Below the pieces are notes generated by a model. It had not been told where the DNA came from, searched no databases, and was given only the letters and a program-made list of their open reading frames with translations. A program made the translations under genes and the position numbers. A DNA stretch of 64,000 bases. Source: Ignisphaera sp. Its GTDB lineage: Archaea; Thermoproteota; Thermoprotei_A; Sulfolobales; Ignisphaeraceae. The stretch is taken from positions 62,001 to 126,000 of the forward strand of contig JAVYNU010000003.1 in NCBI GenBank assembly GCA_038735125.1, written 5' to 3'. Of this stretch, positions 1 to 8,951 are shown piece by piece (position 1 is the stretch's first letter; each line of letters starts with the position of its first letter).

Positions 1-1
1 T

Positions 2-475
2 GGCGAAGTTGCTACAATTTCTAGAAACTTTGAAAACGCGCTTATATTGAGTTGGCTTAGCGTATCTGGAAACAAGTTGCCTTCAAAAGGCAATATGGTT
101 TTGATATATAATCCACTTCAAAAACAGTTTAAGGAACTTGAAGACACAGCTAAAATCTTTAGCGATATGGGATACAAAACCATTACGATAGAGACTATGC
201 CTGTTAAAAACGCTGACACAACTCCAGAGCCCACAGTCATCGAATATATGATAAACAATAGAATTGACTTGGTAATAACAACTGGCTATGCACCAGAAAA
301 AGACTATAGGATTAGAAGATATGCAACAGATCTAGTCATACCAATCATACTAGACCATAGACTCGGACTAGAATTTGCCAAAAGTCTATCAAAGTTCTCT
401 ATAGACACCAACGACATAAAAGATATGAAGATGTTCTGGAGTAGCATAGAAGACATAACAGTGCCTATCTCGTAA
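2..475 (+). CDS. carB: carbamoyl-phosphate synthase large subunit, 3' fragment
   Basis: The open frame runs in from the left edge (first codons GEVATISRNFENAL) and stops at 475, leaving 157 residues. The pattern GEV-x-x-I-x-R-x-F-E-x-A followed by LPSKG and a compact alpha/beta region with the TTGY element matches the very end of CarB, where the last ATP-grasp half meets the MGS-like regulatory domain. CarB makes carbamoyl phosphate from bicarbonate, ammonia (delivered by CarA) and two ATP for pyrimidine and arginine synthesis in the cytoplasm. A TTG at 47 is only an internal codon. The bulk of the gene lies outside the window, so nothing can be said about its catalytic domains. Confidence 0.85.
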   Translation, partial: GEVATISRNFENALILSWLSVSGNKLPSKGNMVLIYNPLQKQFKELEDTAKIFSDMGYKTITIETMPVKNADTTPEPTVIEYMINNRIDLVITTGYAPEKDYRIRRYATDLVIPIILDHRLGLEFAKSLSKFSIDTNDIKDMKMFWSSIEDITVPIS

Positions 476-510
476 AATAACAAATTTATTGGAGTGTAGG
501 TTAAATACAG

Positions 511-2415
511 TCAATTTCTATTCTTTAGAATATAGCCTCTAATTATATGTTCAAATGCTTTGGCAATATCTAGTAAGAGCATTGCTGCTGCAACAAATGT
601 TATTATCATAAGTATATAGTTGCTGAGATCCCTGATTTCTTTTTCTACACCAGCTAATGCCATGGCATAGTTTACTGGGTATGTAGATAACATGATTAGG
701 GCTAGTATAAGACCTCTTTTAATAATTCTTTGATAAACAGTTGGAGTAATCCATAACTTCTCAACCACCTTATTTTTGAGTGTTGTTAAAATTGTGATAA
801 GCTCTTTCATGAATTTGTAGAATAGATAAACTATTGTAGCTATCTCTATAGATGCTATAAATTCCCATAGAAGAAGGTATGGACTTTTTGCACCAAGCTC
901 AACATAGTCGTTGATTTTAACTAAAGCAGTATCTGTTAAGGGTATCAGAATTGCTAGAAGCAACAGATATAATGCTGTTTCCTCAATCAATACCGCAATT
1001 GGCTTTTCTATATAGGGCTTAATCTGACGTCTACTAGTGAGTAACGCAAACAGCTTTGACCTTGCCTTTGCTTCACTTTTGAAACTGTGTACTATCGACC
1101 TAGCTATGAAGGTCCAGCTCGAAAAAGCTATATACATTAAGCCATATTCATAGGCTTTGAAAATTGTGGCAAGTGCCAGAACAAATATTCTTACATCTCT
1201 TGTTGCCCATGGAAACTGGTTTCTAAGATGAGCCACATACTCTTTATCCTCTATAACATTACTGATATAGCTAATATATATTGAGCCTAGTAGTGACAAG
1301 GCGTATAACAGTACATATACAGTAAGCATTGTGTTGCTTAGCTGGATAGAGCCTTGCATCATCTGATAAAATACTGCAGATAGTAGTAGCACATCAACTA
1401 TTCTATCAAGCAATGTATCTAGCATTGCGCCGAATCTAGATTTAGCATTGTATAAACGAGCGACTTCGCCATCCACACCATCCAGTATAGATGATAGCAA
1501 AGCTAGAAGGGCTCCGACAATACCATGTCCAGCAAACAGCAATATCGATGCTGCAACACCTATGATAAACACTATAACTGTTAATATGTTTGGATGTATG
1601 AAAACCCTAGCTTTATACATACTGATACTTATTGCTGTAGATATCCTCCTGTTGATATACCTTGACACAACACCATCACTATCCTTTACAAGGTTTCTTG
1701 ACAGTATCTTCCAATAGAGTTTCCTAACCCTTTCAACGTCTTCGAGAGTGTCTACATCTTGCCAAAGATAGCCTGAGACATCAACATATCCAACAAGGTT
1801 CTCCTTAACCAAAGCATTGATCATGTCAGACAAAGTTGCTTTTCTACCCTTCTCTAAAACAGTCTTTTCTATATATGGAAAAATGGATTTGGGTATAAAA
1901 AATAGTCCAGCGTCTATCCCGCTATAAGGCGGTATATTTTTACCTGATAAAACAACTGTATTACCATCAACAACTATTTTAAGGCCTTCAACAGCGTCTC
2001 TTCCTCGGATCAGCCTATCTAGGCATATATAGAGCTTTGAGGAGTTTCTAGCCGCCTTAACAAGTTTTCTAATAGTAGCGTATTCATATACATGATCAGA
2101 CATGGAAAGTACGATATCATCTTCTATGCCCATAGACTTCAGACTAGAAATTGCTTGGTAGAGTGTCCAGAGATTTCCATCACCCTCCTTAACATCTACA
2201 ACAAGAACCTTTACGTCATCTCTCTTCAAAAAGAAATGCGAGACCTCTTTTCTTGTAGCAACATATATCTCAGAAATTCCAACATCTTTAAATGCACTTA
2301 CTATATAATCTAGAATAGATACGCCAGGTTCCAGTTCAATCATTGTTTTAGGCATTTCAAGTGTTATGGGATGCAATCTAGTTCCATAGCCAGCTGCAAG
2401 AATTATGCCGATCAT
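511..2415 (-). CDS. bifunctional inositol-1-phosphate cytidylyltransferase / di-myo-inositol-phosphate-phosphate synthase, with extra C-terminal membrane region
   Basis: The N-terminal ~240 residues are a sugar-nucleotidyltransferase domain starting IILAAGYGTRL with the downstream PK. Then comes a CDP-alcohol phosphatidyltransferase domain whose signature D-x2-DG-x2-AR-x8-G-x3-D-x3-D is intact (DGVDGEVAR near residue 312). This fusion is the known enzyme pair that activates inositol-1-phosphate with CTP and joins it to a second inositol-1-phosphate, the route to di-myo-inositol phosphate, a heat-stress solute of hyperthermophiles. The enzyme should sit in the cytoplasmic membrane. About 200 residues with several hydrophobic segments follow the usual end of the family. 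The start is placed at the ATG directly before IGIILAAG; an in-frame start 17 codons upstream adds a non-conserved leader. Confidence 0.85.
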   Translation of the reverse strand: MIGIILAAGYGTRLHPITLEMPKTMIELEPGVSILDYIVSAFKDVGISEIYVATRKEVSHFFLKRDDVKVLVVDVKEGDGNLWTLYQAISSLKSMGIEDDIVLSMSDHVYEYATIRKLVKAARNSSKLYICLDRLIRGRDAVEGLKIVVDGNTVVLSGKNIPPYSGIDAGLFFIPKSIFPYIEKTVLEKGRKATLSDMINALVKENLVGYVDVSGYLWQDVDTLEDVERVRKLYWKILSRNLVKDSDGVVSRYINRRISTAISISMYKARVFIHPNILTVIVFIIGVAASILLFAGHGIVGALLALLSSILDGVDGEVARLYNAKSRFGAMLDTLLDRIVDVLLLSAVFYQMMQGSIQLSNTMLTVYVLLYALSLLGSIYISYISNVIEDKEYVAHLRNQFPWATRDVRIFVLALATIFKAYEYGLMYIAFSSWTFIARSIVHSFKSEAKARSKLFALLTSRRQIKPYIEKPIAVLIEETALYLLLLAILIPLTDTALVKINDYVELGAKSPYLLLWEFIASIEIATIVYLFYKFMKELITILTTLKNKVVEKLWITPTVYQRIIKRGLILALIMLSTYPVNYAMALAGVEKEIRDLSNYILMIITFVAAAMLLLDIAKAFEHIIRGYILKNRN

Positions 2416-2501
2416 TTCCAATCTAGATATATTGTGACTTGACTTAAAATAAATTTTTATGAACATTAAGAGGGGTTGACGCTGTCTTTAAACATGGGTA
2501 T

Positions 2502-2548
2502 GCTTATAAGCCTCATTATAACAATATATAGTCGATTCAGTAGAGGTG
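2502..2548 (+). promoter_or_regulatory. TATA box and ribosome binding site of the thioredoxin-reductase-like gene
   Basis: A TATA-like GCTTATAAGCC lies at 2502-2512. A ribosome binding site GAGGTG lies at 2543-2548, six bases before the GTG start at 2555. The spacing fits a transcript start near 2535. The divergent solute-synthase gene shares this 140-base region, with an A/T-rich TATA-like block at 2445-2458 on the other strand. Confidence 0.55.
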
Positions 2549-2554
2549 TAATCT

Positions 2555-3556
2555 GTGGAAAGAGATTTTGGTGCTGAGGAGAGGGAGATAAACACAGATG
2601 TTTTAGTGATTGGTGGTGGTGTAGCAGGGCTTTCAGCTGCTCTTTACATCGCTAGACAAAACCTGAAGGTAACTGTTGTTGCCCTTGATATCGGCGGCCA
2701 GCTTTCATATGCAAGCATAATAGAGAATTACCCTGGTTTCGATCCAGCCCCAGGCATAGAATTGGTTCTGAAGATACAGCAACAAGCTGTTTCATTTAAT
2801 GCCGAGATCATAATCGATGAGGTTGTCAGTCTGGAGAAGACCAATGGGTTCTTTGTAGCAAGAACAAAGAAAGGCTTAGTCATAAGGTCTATAGCTGTTA
2901 TTGCAGCATGTGGAAAGGCCCCCAGAAAGCTTGGTCTAAGCAACGAAGATTCTTTTGTTGGTAAGGGGCTGAGCTATTGTGTTATCTGTGATGCTCCACT
3001 ATATAAGGGAAAGACTGTTGCATTGGTAAGCTTCGGCGAGAAAGGTGTTGAAAACATTGGGTTGCTTGCACCACTAGCTAAAGAGGTGTATTATATTGTA
3101 CCTTATCAGAACGACCACAGCATAGACTATGCAAAGAAGTTTGGCAATGTAAAGGTCTTTGAGGGTTACACTGTTGAGGAGATAAACGGTGATAAAAAAC
3201 TAGAAAAGGTTGTTATTAGAAGGGGGGTTGAGAAGGTAGAACTATCAGTAGATGCACTATTCGTTGAAATAGGTTTTGAAACAAGAATAGACTTTCTAAA
3301 ACAATATGTAGACACTACAGAAAAAGGCGAAATCACTGTGGATAGCCTAGGGGCAACCAAAACACCTGGTCTCTTCGCTGCAGGAGACATTGCAAGCAAC
3401 ACCCCATATAAGCAAGCTATAATAGCTACTGCCTCAGGGGTTATAGCAGCATTATCTGCGATAAACTATGTTAATATGGTTAAAGGTGTAAAGAAGAAAG
3501 TCACTGTTGACTGGGAAAAGAGGGGTTCAAAACAGTCGAAGAGATTCAGGCTGTGA
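2555..3556 (+). CDS. thioredoxin reductase-like FAD-dependent disulfide oxidoreductase
   Basis: The 333-residue protein has an N-terminal FAD-binding GGGVAGLSAALYIAR motif, the redox dithiol CVIC in YCVICDAP (about residues 144-150) in the position of the usual CATCD, and the C-terminal FAD motif GLFAAGDIA. The family transfers electrons to thioredoxin or related dithiol proteins. The second Rossmann motif, normally GGGxSAxE with a following HRR for NADPH, is replaced by VSFGEKGVEN and lacks the basic cluster, so the electron donor may not be NADPH. No thioredoxin gene is adjacent. The GTG start is supported by GAGGTG just upstream. Naming it TrxB would overstate what is seen. Confidence 0.8.
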   Translation: MERDFGAEEREINTDVLVIGGGVAGLSAALYIARQNLKVTVVALDIGGQLSYASIIENYPGFDPAPGIELVLKIQQQAVSFNAEIIIDEVVSLEKTNGFFVARTKKGLVIRSIAVIAACGKAPRKLGLSNEDSFVGKGLSYCVICDAPLYKGKTVALVSFGEKGVENIGLLAPLAKEVYYIVPYQNDHSIDYAKKFGNVKVFEGYTVEEINGDKKLEKVVIRRGVEKVELSVDALFVEIGFETRIDFLKQYVDTTEKGEITVDSLGATKTPGLFAAGDIASNTPYKQAIIATASGVIAALSAINYVNMVKGVKKKVTVDWEKRGSKQSKRFRL

Positions 3557-3719
3557 ACTTATGCATTTTCGATAAAGAGGATGCTGAGATATATGATTTT
3601 CTTGTCTTAATCTTCTTTCTGTTTATAGAGAATAGTTGTCATGTCAACGTGTATCTAATATAACCTCTGATCATTTTGGATGTGATTAAAAATGTTTATG
3701 GTGTACAATAATATTTTAA

Positions 3720-3730
3720 GCTTTTATTTT
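3720..3730 (+). promoter_or_regulatory. TATA box of leuC-leuD
   Basis: GCTTTTATTTT sits about 36 bases before the ATG at 3761 with no GGTGA-type site between, suggesting a very short or absent leader, which is common for first genes in crenarchaeal operons. Confidence 0.5.
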
Positions 3731-3760
3731 GCGTTCAAAAATACTTTGCTTGGTGCATAG

Positions 3761-5011
3761 ATGGTGGGTAAGACCCTTACAGAAAAAATCTTAGAGAGGG
3801 CGTCGGGAAGAGCAGTATCTCCTGGTGATGTTATAGAGGTTACCGTAGATGTTGTAGCTTTTCATGATCTAACAGGATACCATGTCATAGAGGTTATGGA
3901 AAAAACAGGCAATGTAAAGATACACAATATTGATTCGCTTGTCATAGCTTTTGACCACCTTGTTCCGCCACCAGATGTTAGAAGCGCTGAAATTCAGCAA
4001 AATATAAGGTTGTTTGCTAGGAAACATGGAGTTAAAAACTTTCATGACGTAGGCTTTGGAATTCTTCACCAGGTGTTGATAGAAAAGTATGTTTTACCTG
4101 GACAAGTTGTTATGGCGGCTGATAGCCATACAACAACATCTGGTGCGCTAGGGGCATTTGCCCAAGGCCTTGGGGCAAGCGATATCGCAGCAATTGTCTT
4201 AACTGGTAAAACCTGGCTCACTGTTCCACAACCATTCAAAATAAAGCTTACAGGAGCTCTTAAAGAGTGGCGCACGGGCAAGGAAGTGGCACTGGAGATC
4301 TTGAGGGTTTTTAAAGCAGACTATTTCAATGGCATGTCGATAGAGGTCTTTGTCGACAACCCGCAGAGCTTTCCAATGGATTATAGGGTGACTGTGGCTA
4401 ATATGGGTATAGAGATGAATGCCGATACACTGATGTTTGTACCAGACTCTGTAACCGTGAACTATGTGAAGATGGAAAGAGGCTTTGAACCCAAAACTAT
4501 AACTCCTGATCCAAATGCCGAGTACGTAGATGAGTACACTATAGAACTCGATAAAGTCGATTTCCTTGTAGCCGCCCCACACAGTGTTGATAATGTTAAG
4601 AGTGTTAGAGATGTGTGGGGTACAGAGGTTGACTACGTATTCATAGGTTCATGCACCAATGGTAGACTGTCAGATTTTGAGATAGCTGCAAAGATAATGA
4701 AGGGGAAAAAAGTGAAGTCAAGATGTATAGCCATTCCAGCATCTTGGAACGTGTTTAGAAAGGCTATGGAACTGGGCTACATACAAACCCTTGTGGAAGC
4801 AGGTTGTATAGTAACATATGGAACGTGTGGTCCTTGCATAGGAGGACACTTCGGCATCGCAGCTCCTGGCGAGGTTGTTATTTCGACATCAAATAGGAAC
4901 TTTGTTGGTAGAATGGGTAGTCCTCAAGCAAAAATATATCTCTCAGGCCCTGCTATAGCTGCAGCAACAGCTGTGAGTGGCAAGATTGTTGAACCAGGTG
5001 ATGTGATATGA
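3761..5011 (+). CDS. leuC: 3-isopropylmalate/homoaconitate dehydratase large subunit
   Basis: This 416-residue aconitase-superfamily protein keeps the three iron-sulfur ligands: C298 in GSCTNGR, and C356 and C359 in TCGPCIGG. The HTTT element ([11 protein letters not shown]) is also present. It isomerises 2- and 3-isopropylmalate in leucine synthesis through a 4Fe-4S cluster, working with the small subunit encoded directly downstream; the two genes overlap by four bases (ATGA), which implies translational coupling. Archaeal LeuC and HacA are close relatives, so a homoaconitase or dual-specificity role cannot be excluded. ilvE at 26-27 kb supports an active branched-chain amino acid pathway. 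Confidence 0.88.
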   Translation: MVGKTLTEKILERASGRAVSPGDVIEVTVDVVAFHDLTGYHVIEVMEKTGNVKIHNIDSLVIAFDHLVPPPDVRSAEIQQNIRLFARKHGVKNFHDVGFGILHQVLIEKYVLPGQVVMAADSHTTTSGALGAFAQGLGASDIAAIVLTGKTWLTVPQPFKIKLTGALKEWRTGKEVALEILRVFKADYFNGMSIEVFVDNPQSFPMDYRVTVANMGIEMNADTLMFVPDSVTVNYVKMERGFEPKTITPDPNAEYVDEYTIELDKVDFLVAAPHSVDNVKSVRDVWGTEVDYVFIGSCTNGRLSDFEIAAKIMKGKKVKSRCIAIPASWNVFRKAMELGYIQTLVEAGCIVTYGTCGPCIGGHFGIAAPGEVVISTSNRNFVGRMGSPQAKIYLSGPAIAAATAVSGKIVEPGDVI

Positions 5012-5496
5012 TAATCGAGGGAAGGGTTATAAAACTTGGTGATAAGATAGACACAGATGTTATTATACCAGCGAAACATCTGAAATACACTGATCCACAG
5101 TACCTTGCACAACACGTCTTTGAGTCTATAGACCCTGAATTCCATAAGAAAGCCAATGGCGCTATAATAGTTGCTGGTAAGGTATTTGGAATGGGATCTT
5201 CAAGAGAGCAGGCGGCCATAGCCATCAAGGCGGCTGGTGTAAAGGCTGTTGTAGCAGAATCCTTTGCAAGGATATTCTATAGAAATGCCATAAACAATGG
5301 CTTGCCCGTCATCATATGCCCAGGAATATCAAAGGAGGTTAGAGATGGGGACTCTATAAGAATTGATCTAGTGTCTGGCGAGGTTACAATAAACAATTCT
5401 AAGAAGGTTTTATGCAAAGGTTTAAGCGGAATGGCGCTAGAGATACTATTGGCAGGTGGAATTATAGAGTACCTCAAAAAGATTAGAAAGGTTTAG
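5008..5496 (+). CDS. leuD: 3-isopropylmalate/homoaconitate dehydratase small subunit
   Basis: The 162-residue swivel-domain subunit has the start pattern [18 protein letters not shown] and the conserved [10 protein letters not shown] motif. It carries the substrate-recognition loop and pairs with LeuC. In this family a short loop after IIPA discriminates isopropylmalate from homoaconitate; here it reads KHLKYT, with a lysine where either basic or hydrophobic residues occur in relatives, so specificity is not settled by reading. The start overlaps the leuC stop. Confidence 0.87.
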   Translation: MIIEGRVIKLGDKIDTDVIIPAKHLKYTDPQYLAQHVFESIDPEFHKKANGAIIVAGKVFGMGSSREQAAIAIKAAGVKAVVAESFARIFYRNAINNGLPVIICPGISKEVRDGDSIRIDLVSGEVTINNSKKVLCKGLSGMALEILLAGGIIEYLKKIRKV

Positions 5497-5510
5497 AAAT
5501 GCATTAGATA

Positions 5511-5528
5511 TTCTAAAAACACTTTTTT
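5511..5528. terminator. T-rich stop region between convergent leuD and thi4
   Basis: The 38 bases between the convergent genes hold T6 on the plus strand (5523-5528) and T5 on the minus strand (near 5514-5518). Crenarchaeal transcription usually ends at such T-tracts without a hairpin. This is composition evidence only. Confidence 0.35.
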
Positions 5529-5534
5529 GCTATG

Positions 5535-6323
5535 CTACATCGATTTCAGATCTCTAACAATAATTTCAGCCACCTTCTTGCCGGACAGCAACATTGAACT
5601 AAATATTGGTCCCATCCTAGGCAAGCCATATAGCGCTGCTACAGACATCCCTGTTGCATAAAGTCCTGGCAAAACTACACCTGTTTTTTCGACAACAATC
5701 CTCTCCGACAACTCTGAATATGCTGACCTCTCTCCACGTAAAACAATGTTAGATTCGGGTATCTTCTTAGCCACTATCTTAAGAACCTCAGCATCGTGTC
5801 CAGTAGCATCAACTACGGCCTTCGATCTTATGAATAGAGGATCTACATGAAGACCTGATAACACCACTGCACTCCATTGAATTACAACTCCAGTTATCCT
5901 CAGAGGATTCTCCCTATAAATAACATCCTCCACATGCACACCATTAATGATCTTTGCACCAGCATCAATAGCACCAGTAGCTAGCTTAGCCATTAGTTCT
6001 GATGAATCTAAAACATATAGATTCTCTTCTTCATCTTTTTGAAACCTAATATTAAAATCCTTTAGAATTGGAATGGCAGACTCGTCGACAACTATTTTAT
6101 GGAATAGCATGCCTCCACCACCTATACCACCACCAAAGCTAAGCCTCCTCTCTAAGACTATCACCTTGTAGCCCTTATCAGCAATATATTTTGCGGCAAC
6201 CATACCGGATGGGCCTGCACCAACAATCACCACATCAACACTTGTTAACCTAAGCAGATCAAGCATCGTATTCCTTATTATGCTTCTTGATATTCTTTCC
6301 TCAAACGTCTTATCCTCAACCAT
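5535..6323 (-). CDS. thi4: thiamine thiazole synthase, sulfide-dependent type
   Basis: This Thi4-family protein has a [10 protein letters not shown] dinucleotide motif near residue 37, an ERR after the second strand, the glycine-rich [13 protein letters not shown], and a C-terminal [14 protein letters not shown]. Thi4 builds the ADP-thiazole precursor of thiamine from NAD and glycine. In yeast-type enzymes a cysteine donates its own sulfur and the protein turns over once; at the matching place here the sequence is GLHVDP, a histidine (about residue 159), as in archaeal enzymes that use free sulfide catalytically. The ATG at 6323 is preferred over a GTG at 6332 because GGTG lies six bases before it. 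Confidence 0.88.
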   Translation of the reverse strand: MVEDKTFEERISRSIIRNTMLDLLRLTSVDVVIVGAGPSGMVAAKYIADKGYKVIVLERRLSFGGGIGGGGMLFHKIVVDESAIPILKDFNIRFQKDEEENLYVLDSSELMAKLATGAIDAGAKIINGVHVEDVIYRENPLRITGVVIQWSAVVLSGLHVDPLFIRSKAVVDATGHDAEVLKIVAKKIPESNIVLRGERSAYSELSERIVVEKTGVVLPGLYATGMSVAALYGLPRMGPIFSSMLLSGKKVAEIIVRDLKSM

Positions 6324-6452
6324 TGAAAACACCAGTTAGAATACCTCATTTATTCACTATTTAAGGTTTAAACTATTGAGTTTATACACAGCAAGTAAAT
6401 TCTCGTCACAGCTTCTTATAATCAGAGAATAATTAAATGGTAATGTGCTTTT

Positions 6453-6505
6453 AGTCAGAAAACGGAGATTCGTCACCTATTGGCTTGGTCTAGGACTCAT
6501 CATCT
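6453..6505 (-). ncRNA. candidate C/D box guide sRNA
   Basis: Reading on the minus strand: C box ATGATGA (6503-6497), a 20-base stretch, a C'-like GTGACGA, an 11-base guide, then D box CTGA (6458-6455). The C, C' and D spacing is right for an archaeal 2'-O-methylation guide, but the D' box is degenerate. It lies immediately 3' of the stop of the COG2426-like gene on the same strand, so it could be processed from that mRNA. Confidence 0.4.
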
Positions 6506-6508
6506 ATT

Positions 6509-7024
6509 TTATGGTATGAGAAACAATTTTTTAAGTATTGCTAAGCCCAATAAACACGCTATCAGCACTATTGCTGATGCCCCAAGAACCCCTGCTTCTA
6601 TTGATATCAAGGCTTTTTTCCTATTCATTCCTAACAAGAATGCTATGAGCGATGCTGTCCAAGCACCAGTTGCTGGAAGGGGTATAGCAACAAATATTGC
6701 AAGTCCCAACATCTCGTATTTTTCAAAGCTTTTGCTTTTTCTCTCAGCATATTTTATAACCCATGTATATGCCCTTCTGATTTTCTCTGGAACCAATCTA
6801 GAATTTCTTATAAAAGCATCAATGTATTTTAATAGATATAGAACAAATGGAGCCACAAGAAGATTTCCTATGATCGAGGCCGTGACCCCCAGTGCCAGTT
6901 TGCCAAAGTCATTATGAAAGTAAAGGAATGATAGTGATATACCCCCTCTCACCTCAGATATGGGTAGAAAAGACATTATAAATATAATAGCGTATTGGAC
7001 TATTATCACAAGATCCATTTTCAC
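6509..7024 (-). CDS. COG2426-like small multidrug export family membrane protein
   Basis: The 171-residue protein is strongly hydrophobic, with about four to five predicted membrane spans. FLPISEVRGGISLSF and the small-residue-rich IPLPATGAWTASL are hallmarks of the COG2426 / PF06695 membrane family, annotated as putative small multidrug exporters although the substrate is not known. It ends a three-gene minus-strand run with two small soluble proteins (7031-7930); the next gene upstream ends six bases away. Confidence 0.7.
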   Translation of the reverse strand: MKMDLVIIVQYAIIFIMSFLPISEVRGGISLSFLYFHNDFGKLALGVTASIIGNLLVAPFVLYLLKYIDAFIRNSRLVPEKIRRAYTWVIKYAERKSKSFEKYEMLGLAIFVAIPLPATGAWTASLIAFLLGMNRKKALISIEAGVLGASAIVLIACLLGLAILKKLFLIP

Positions 7025-7030
7025 CTATCT

Positions 7031-7552
7031 CTATGAAGTTTTCAGCGGAGACCACGTCCTATCAAAGTATATGTTCTTTGGATATGCAGAAAGTGGTATT
7101 CCAAACACGTAATCTGCTTCTATGAGTTCGAGCTCTTGGGCTGCTACACCAACGCTAAACATTATCCTGTTATCGACGTTCAACATAGACGCTATCTTTG
7201 CAGCTGATCCTATGGCTATGCCAAGGTTAACCAAGCTACACACAGTATCAGCATCTAACGCCCATTTTGATGGTGTTTTCAATCCCATTTTAACATTCTT
7301 ACATCCTATTAGAACCACGGCCACGCTCCTCCTAACATTATTTGCATCTCTGGAGAAGAACTCCCCGTATTCCTTGGCCAGCTCCTCCATTTTCTTAGCT
7401 AGCAACTCAATCTGCTTCTCATCGCTTATAACCTTGACTACGATGTTGTCAACGCCTCTTGCCTTGGGAGCTGTTATGGCGGAGACCGTCATCAGGTTTG
7501 CAACATTTAGTATAGAATTGCGGATCAGGTCCTCATTGATCTCATGTGCCAT
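7031..7552 (-). CDS. DUF2148 ferredoxin-domain-like protein
   Basis: The 173-residue protein has the family pattern: an N-terminal helix, TAPKARGVDNI, then FFSRDANNVRRS and VVLIGCK, and a C-terminal ADYVFGIPLSA. These match DUF2148 (COG4739), conserved in archaea and anaerobes and described as containing a ferredoxin-like domain. Visible cysteines are few (one in GCK, one in TVCSL), so an iron-sulfur cluster cannot be assumed. Function unknown. It sits between the COG2426-like membrane protein and the 120-residue protein with gaps of 6 and 15 bases. Confidence 0.75.
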   Translation of the reverse strand: MAHEINEDLIRNSILNVANLMTVSAITAPKARGVDNIVVKVISDEKQIELLAKKMEELAKEYGEFFSRDANNVRRSVAVVLIGCKNVKMGLKTPSKWALDADTVCSLVNLGIAIGSAAKIASMLNVDNRIMFSVGVAAQELELIEADYVFGIPLSAYPKNIYFDRTWSPLKTS

Positions 7553-7567
7553 AGTTTTGCTACCTTG

Positions 7568-7930
7568 CTATTTCCTACCACTTCTAAATAATTTAATTTT
7601 TATACCATTATCTATACAGAACTTGTATATCTCATCACTAATGCTAATAGCATTGGAGTACAAGACCAATATAGGCTTTGCCTTTATTGTCTTTGCCTTT
7701 TCAACCAAGTTTCTTATTACATCTAAACTTAGTTTTTCCGGCTTATCCACAACTTCTATTGCATAAATACTCTTACCTCCTCTAGCCACAATATGTATTG
7801 GTCCATATCTCGTTGGATGCTTTATCTCTATTGATAGCCCAGCTTCTAAGTACCTCCCTGCAACACTGCCTATAGCACCATATTTTTCCTCAAGTTTTTT
7901 AGCTAAATAAACCTGCTTTGCAGTAGCCAT
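7568..7930 (-). CDS. conserved hypothetical protein with nuclease-like alpha/beta fold
   Basis: Not firmly recognised. The 120-residue, lysine-rich protein has an N-terminal helix (AKQVYLAKKLEEKYG), a glycine-rich ARGGKSIYAIEVVDK and a strand-helix pattern ending in KPILVLYSNAISISDEI. The E-x-K-like arrangement around IEV-x-x-K suggests a shrunken PD-(D/E)xK nuclease or resolvase-like fold, but the full catalytic set is not visible. It is the first gene of a minus-strand three-gene run, with a long AT-rich region upstream. Confidence 0.5.
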   Translation of the reverse strand: MATAKQVYLAKKLEEKYGAIGSVAGRYLEAGLSIEIKHPTRYGPIHIVARGGKSIYAIEVVDKPEKLSLDVIRNLVEKAKTIKAKPILVLYSNAISISDEIYKFCIDNGIKIKLFRSGRK

Positions 7931-8243
7931 TAATTACCACCTATATAGCGAAATATTTTAAACATGGTCTTTAATTCATTATTTGCATATTTAGCCCAAA
8001 ATAAAAAGTTTTTTATATTGTTAATATGCAATACTTTGATTTATCTTCCCAATGTTCACATAAAAAATGGCTGTTTGTCACAATCATCGATTTATATTTT
8101 CTCAGCATTTTTCTAGCTTATATCTGTTCTCATAATGAGCTTATTTATATTCCGTAGAAATAACTTCATGTAAAGAATGACTAAAATTTTCCATAAAATG
8201 CGTATTTAAGGTATCAATCTACTCTCTAGAGACCGGTGATCAT
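7931..8243. promoter_or_regulatory. divergent intergenic region; sufC TATA box and ribosome binding site
   Basis: This very AT-rich 313-base spacer lies between the divergent 120-residue gene and sufC. At its right end GTATTTAAG (8203-8210) is a good TATA box, and GGTGATC (8235-8241) is a near-perfect match to the anti-Shine-Dalgarno end of crenarchaeal 16S rRNA, directly before the ATG at 8244. No ORF, repeat or guide-RNA motif was seen in the remainder. Confidence 0.5.
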
Positions 8244-8951
8244 ATGGATACTGTGTTTAGCATTAGAGGCTTGAACGTGGTATCTGGAGGAAGGCTTGTC
8301 GTTAGAGGTGCTAGTTTAGATGTCTATGAAAATGATGTAGTATTTCTCTTAGGTCCTAATGGTGCGGGGAAAACAACTTTTTTAAGGGCTATCATTGGTT
8401 ATCCTGGATACAGCATATCTTCTGGTAAGATTATTTTCGAAGGTGAAGATTTGACTGACAAGCCAATTGAGTATAGGGTTGCCAAGGGTATTGCAATAGG
8501 TCATCAAATACCTCCAAAGCTCTTAGGCATAAAGGTTTTTGACCTACTATCCTTACTTTGTAAGAAGAATAAATGTGATGTATATGAGATTGCAAGGGAA
8601 ATGTCTATAGAGCATCTACTTTATAGAGAGTTTGGTAAAGGCTTTTCTGGGGGTGAATTAAAAAGAGTTGAGATAGCCACACTTCTTGCACAAAAACCCA
8701 AGATCGCCTTAGTTGATGAGCCTGACACAGGTGTTGATGTGGATTCTATAGAAATTATTGCAAAGGGTTTGAAAAAATTGGTTGAAGAGTCTCCATTTAG
8801 ATCAATTATTATAGTCACCCACTCAGCCTTTATAACAAGATTTATAGAGCCTAGCAGGGTGTGCATAATGATCAATGGAACCGTTTCTACTTGTGGAGAT
8901 GAAAACTTGTTATACAAGGTGATGAAGCATGGATTTAAAGGATTGGCATAG
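8244..8951 (+). CDS. sufC: SufC/SmsC-type ATPase for Fe-S cluster assembly
   Basis: The 235-residue ABC ATPase has Walker A GPNGAGKTT (residues 37-45), a signature FSGGELKRVEIA near residue 137, Walker B ALVDEP followed by DTGVD, and an H-loop in VTHSAF. The DEPDTGVD segment and pairing with a SufB-like gene identify it as the soluble Fe-S assembly ATPase, not a transporter. Its last 23 bases overlap the next gene. It energises conformational changes of the SufB-like scaffold. The strong GGTGATC site suggests good expression. Confidence 0.9.
   Translation: MDTVFSIRGLNVVSGGRLVVRGASLDVYENDVVFLLGPNGAGKTTFLRAIIGYPGYSISSGKIIFEGEDLTDKPIEYRVAKGIAIGHQIPPKLLGIKVFDLLSLLCKKNKCDVYEIAREMSIEHLLYREFGKGFSGGELKRVEIATLLAQKPKIALVDEPDTGVDVDSIEIIAKGLKKLVEESPFRSIIIVTHSAFITRFIEPSRVCIMINGTVSTCGDENLLYKVMKHGFKGLA

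Noticed and set aside
7122-7766. 214-codon plus-strand open frame opposite the DUF2148 and 120-residue genes
   Set aside because: The minus-strand proteins have recognisable family motifs and good spacing; this frame crosses both genes and has no ribosome binding site.
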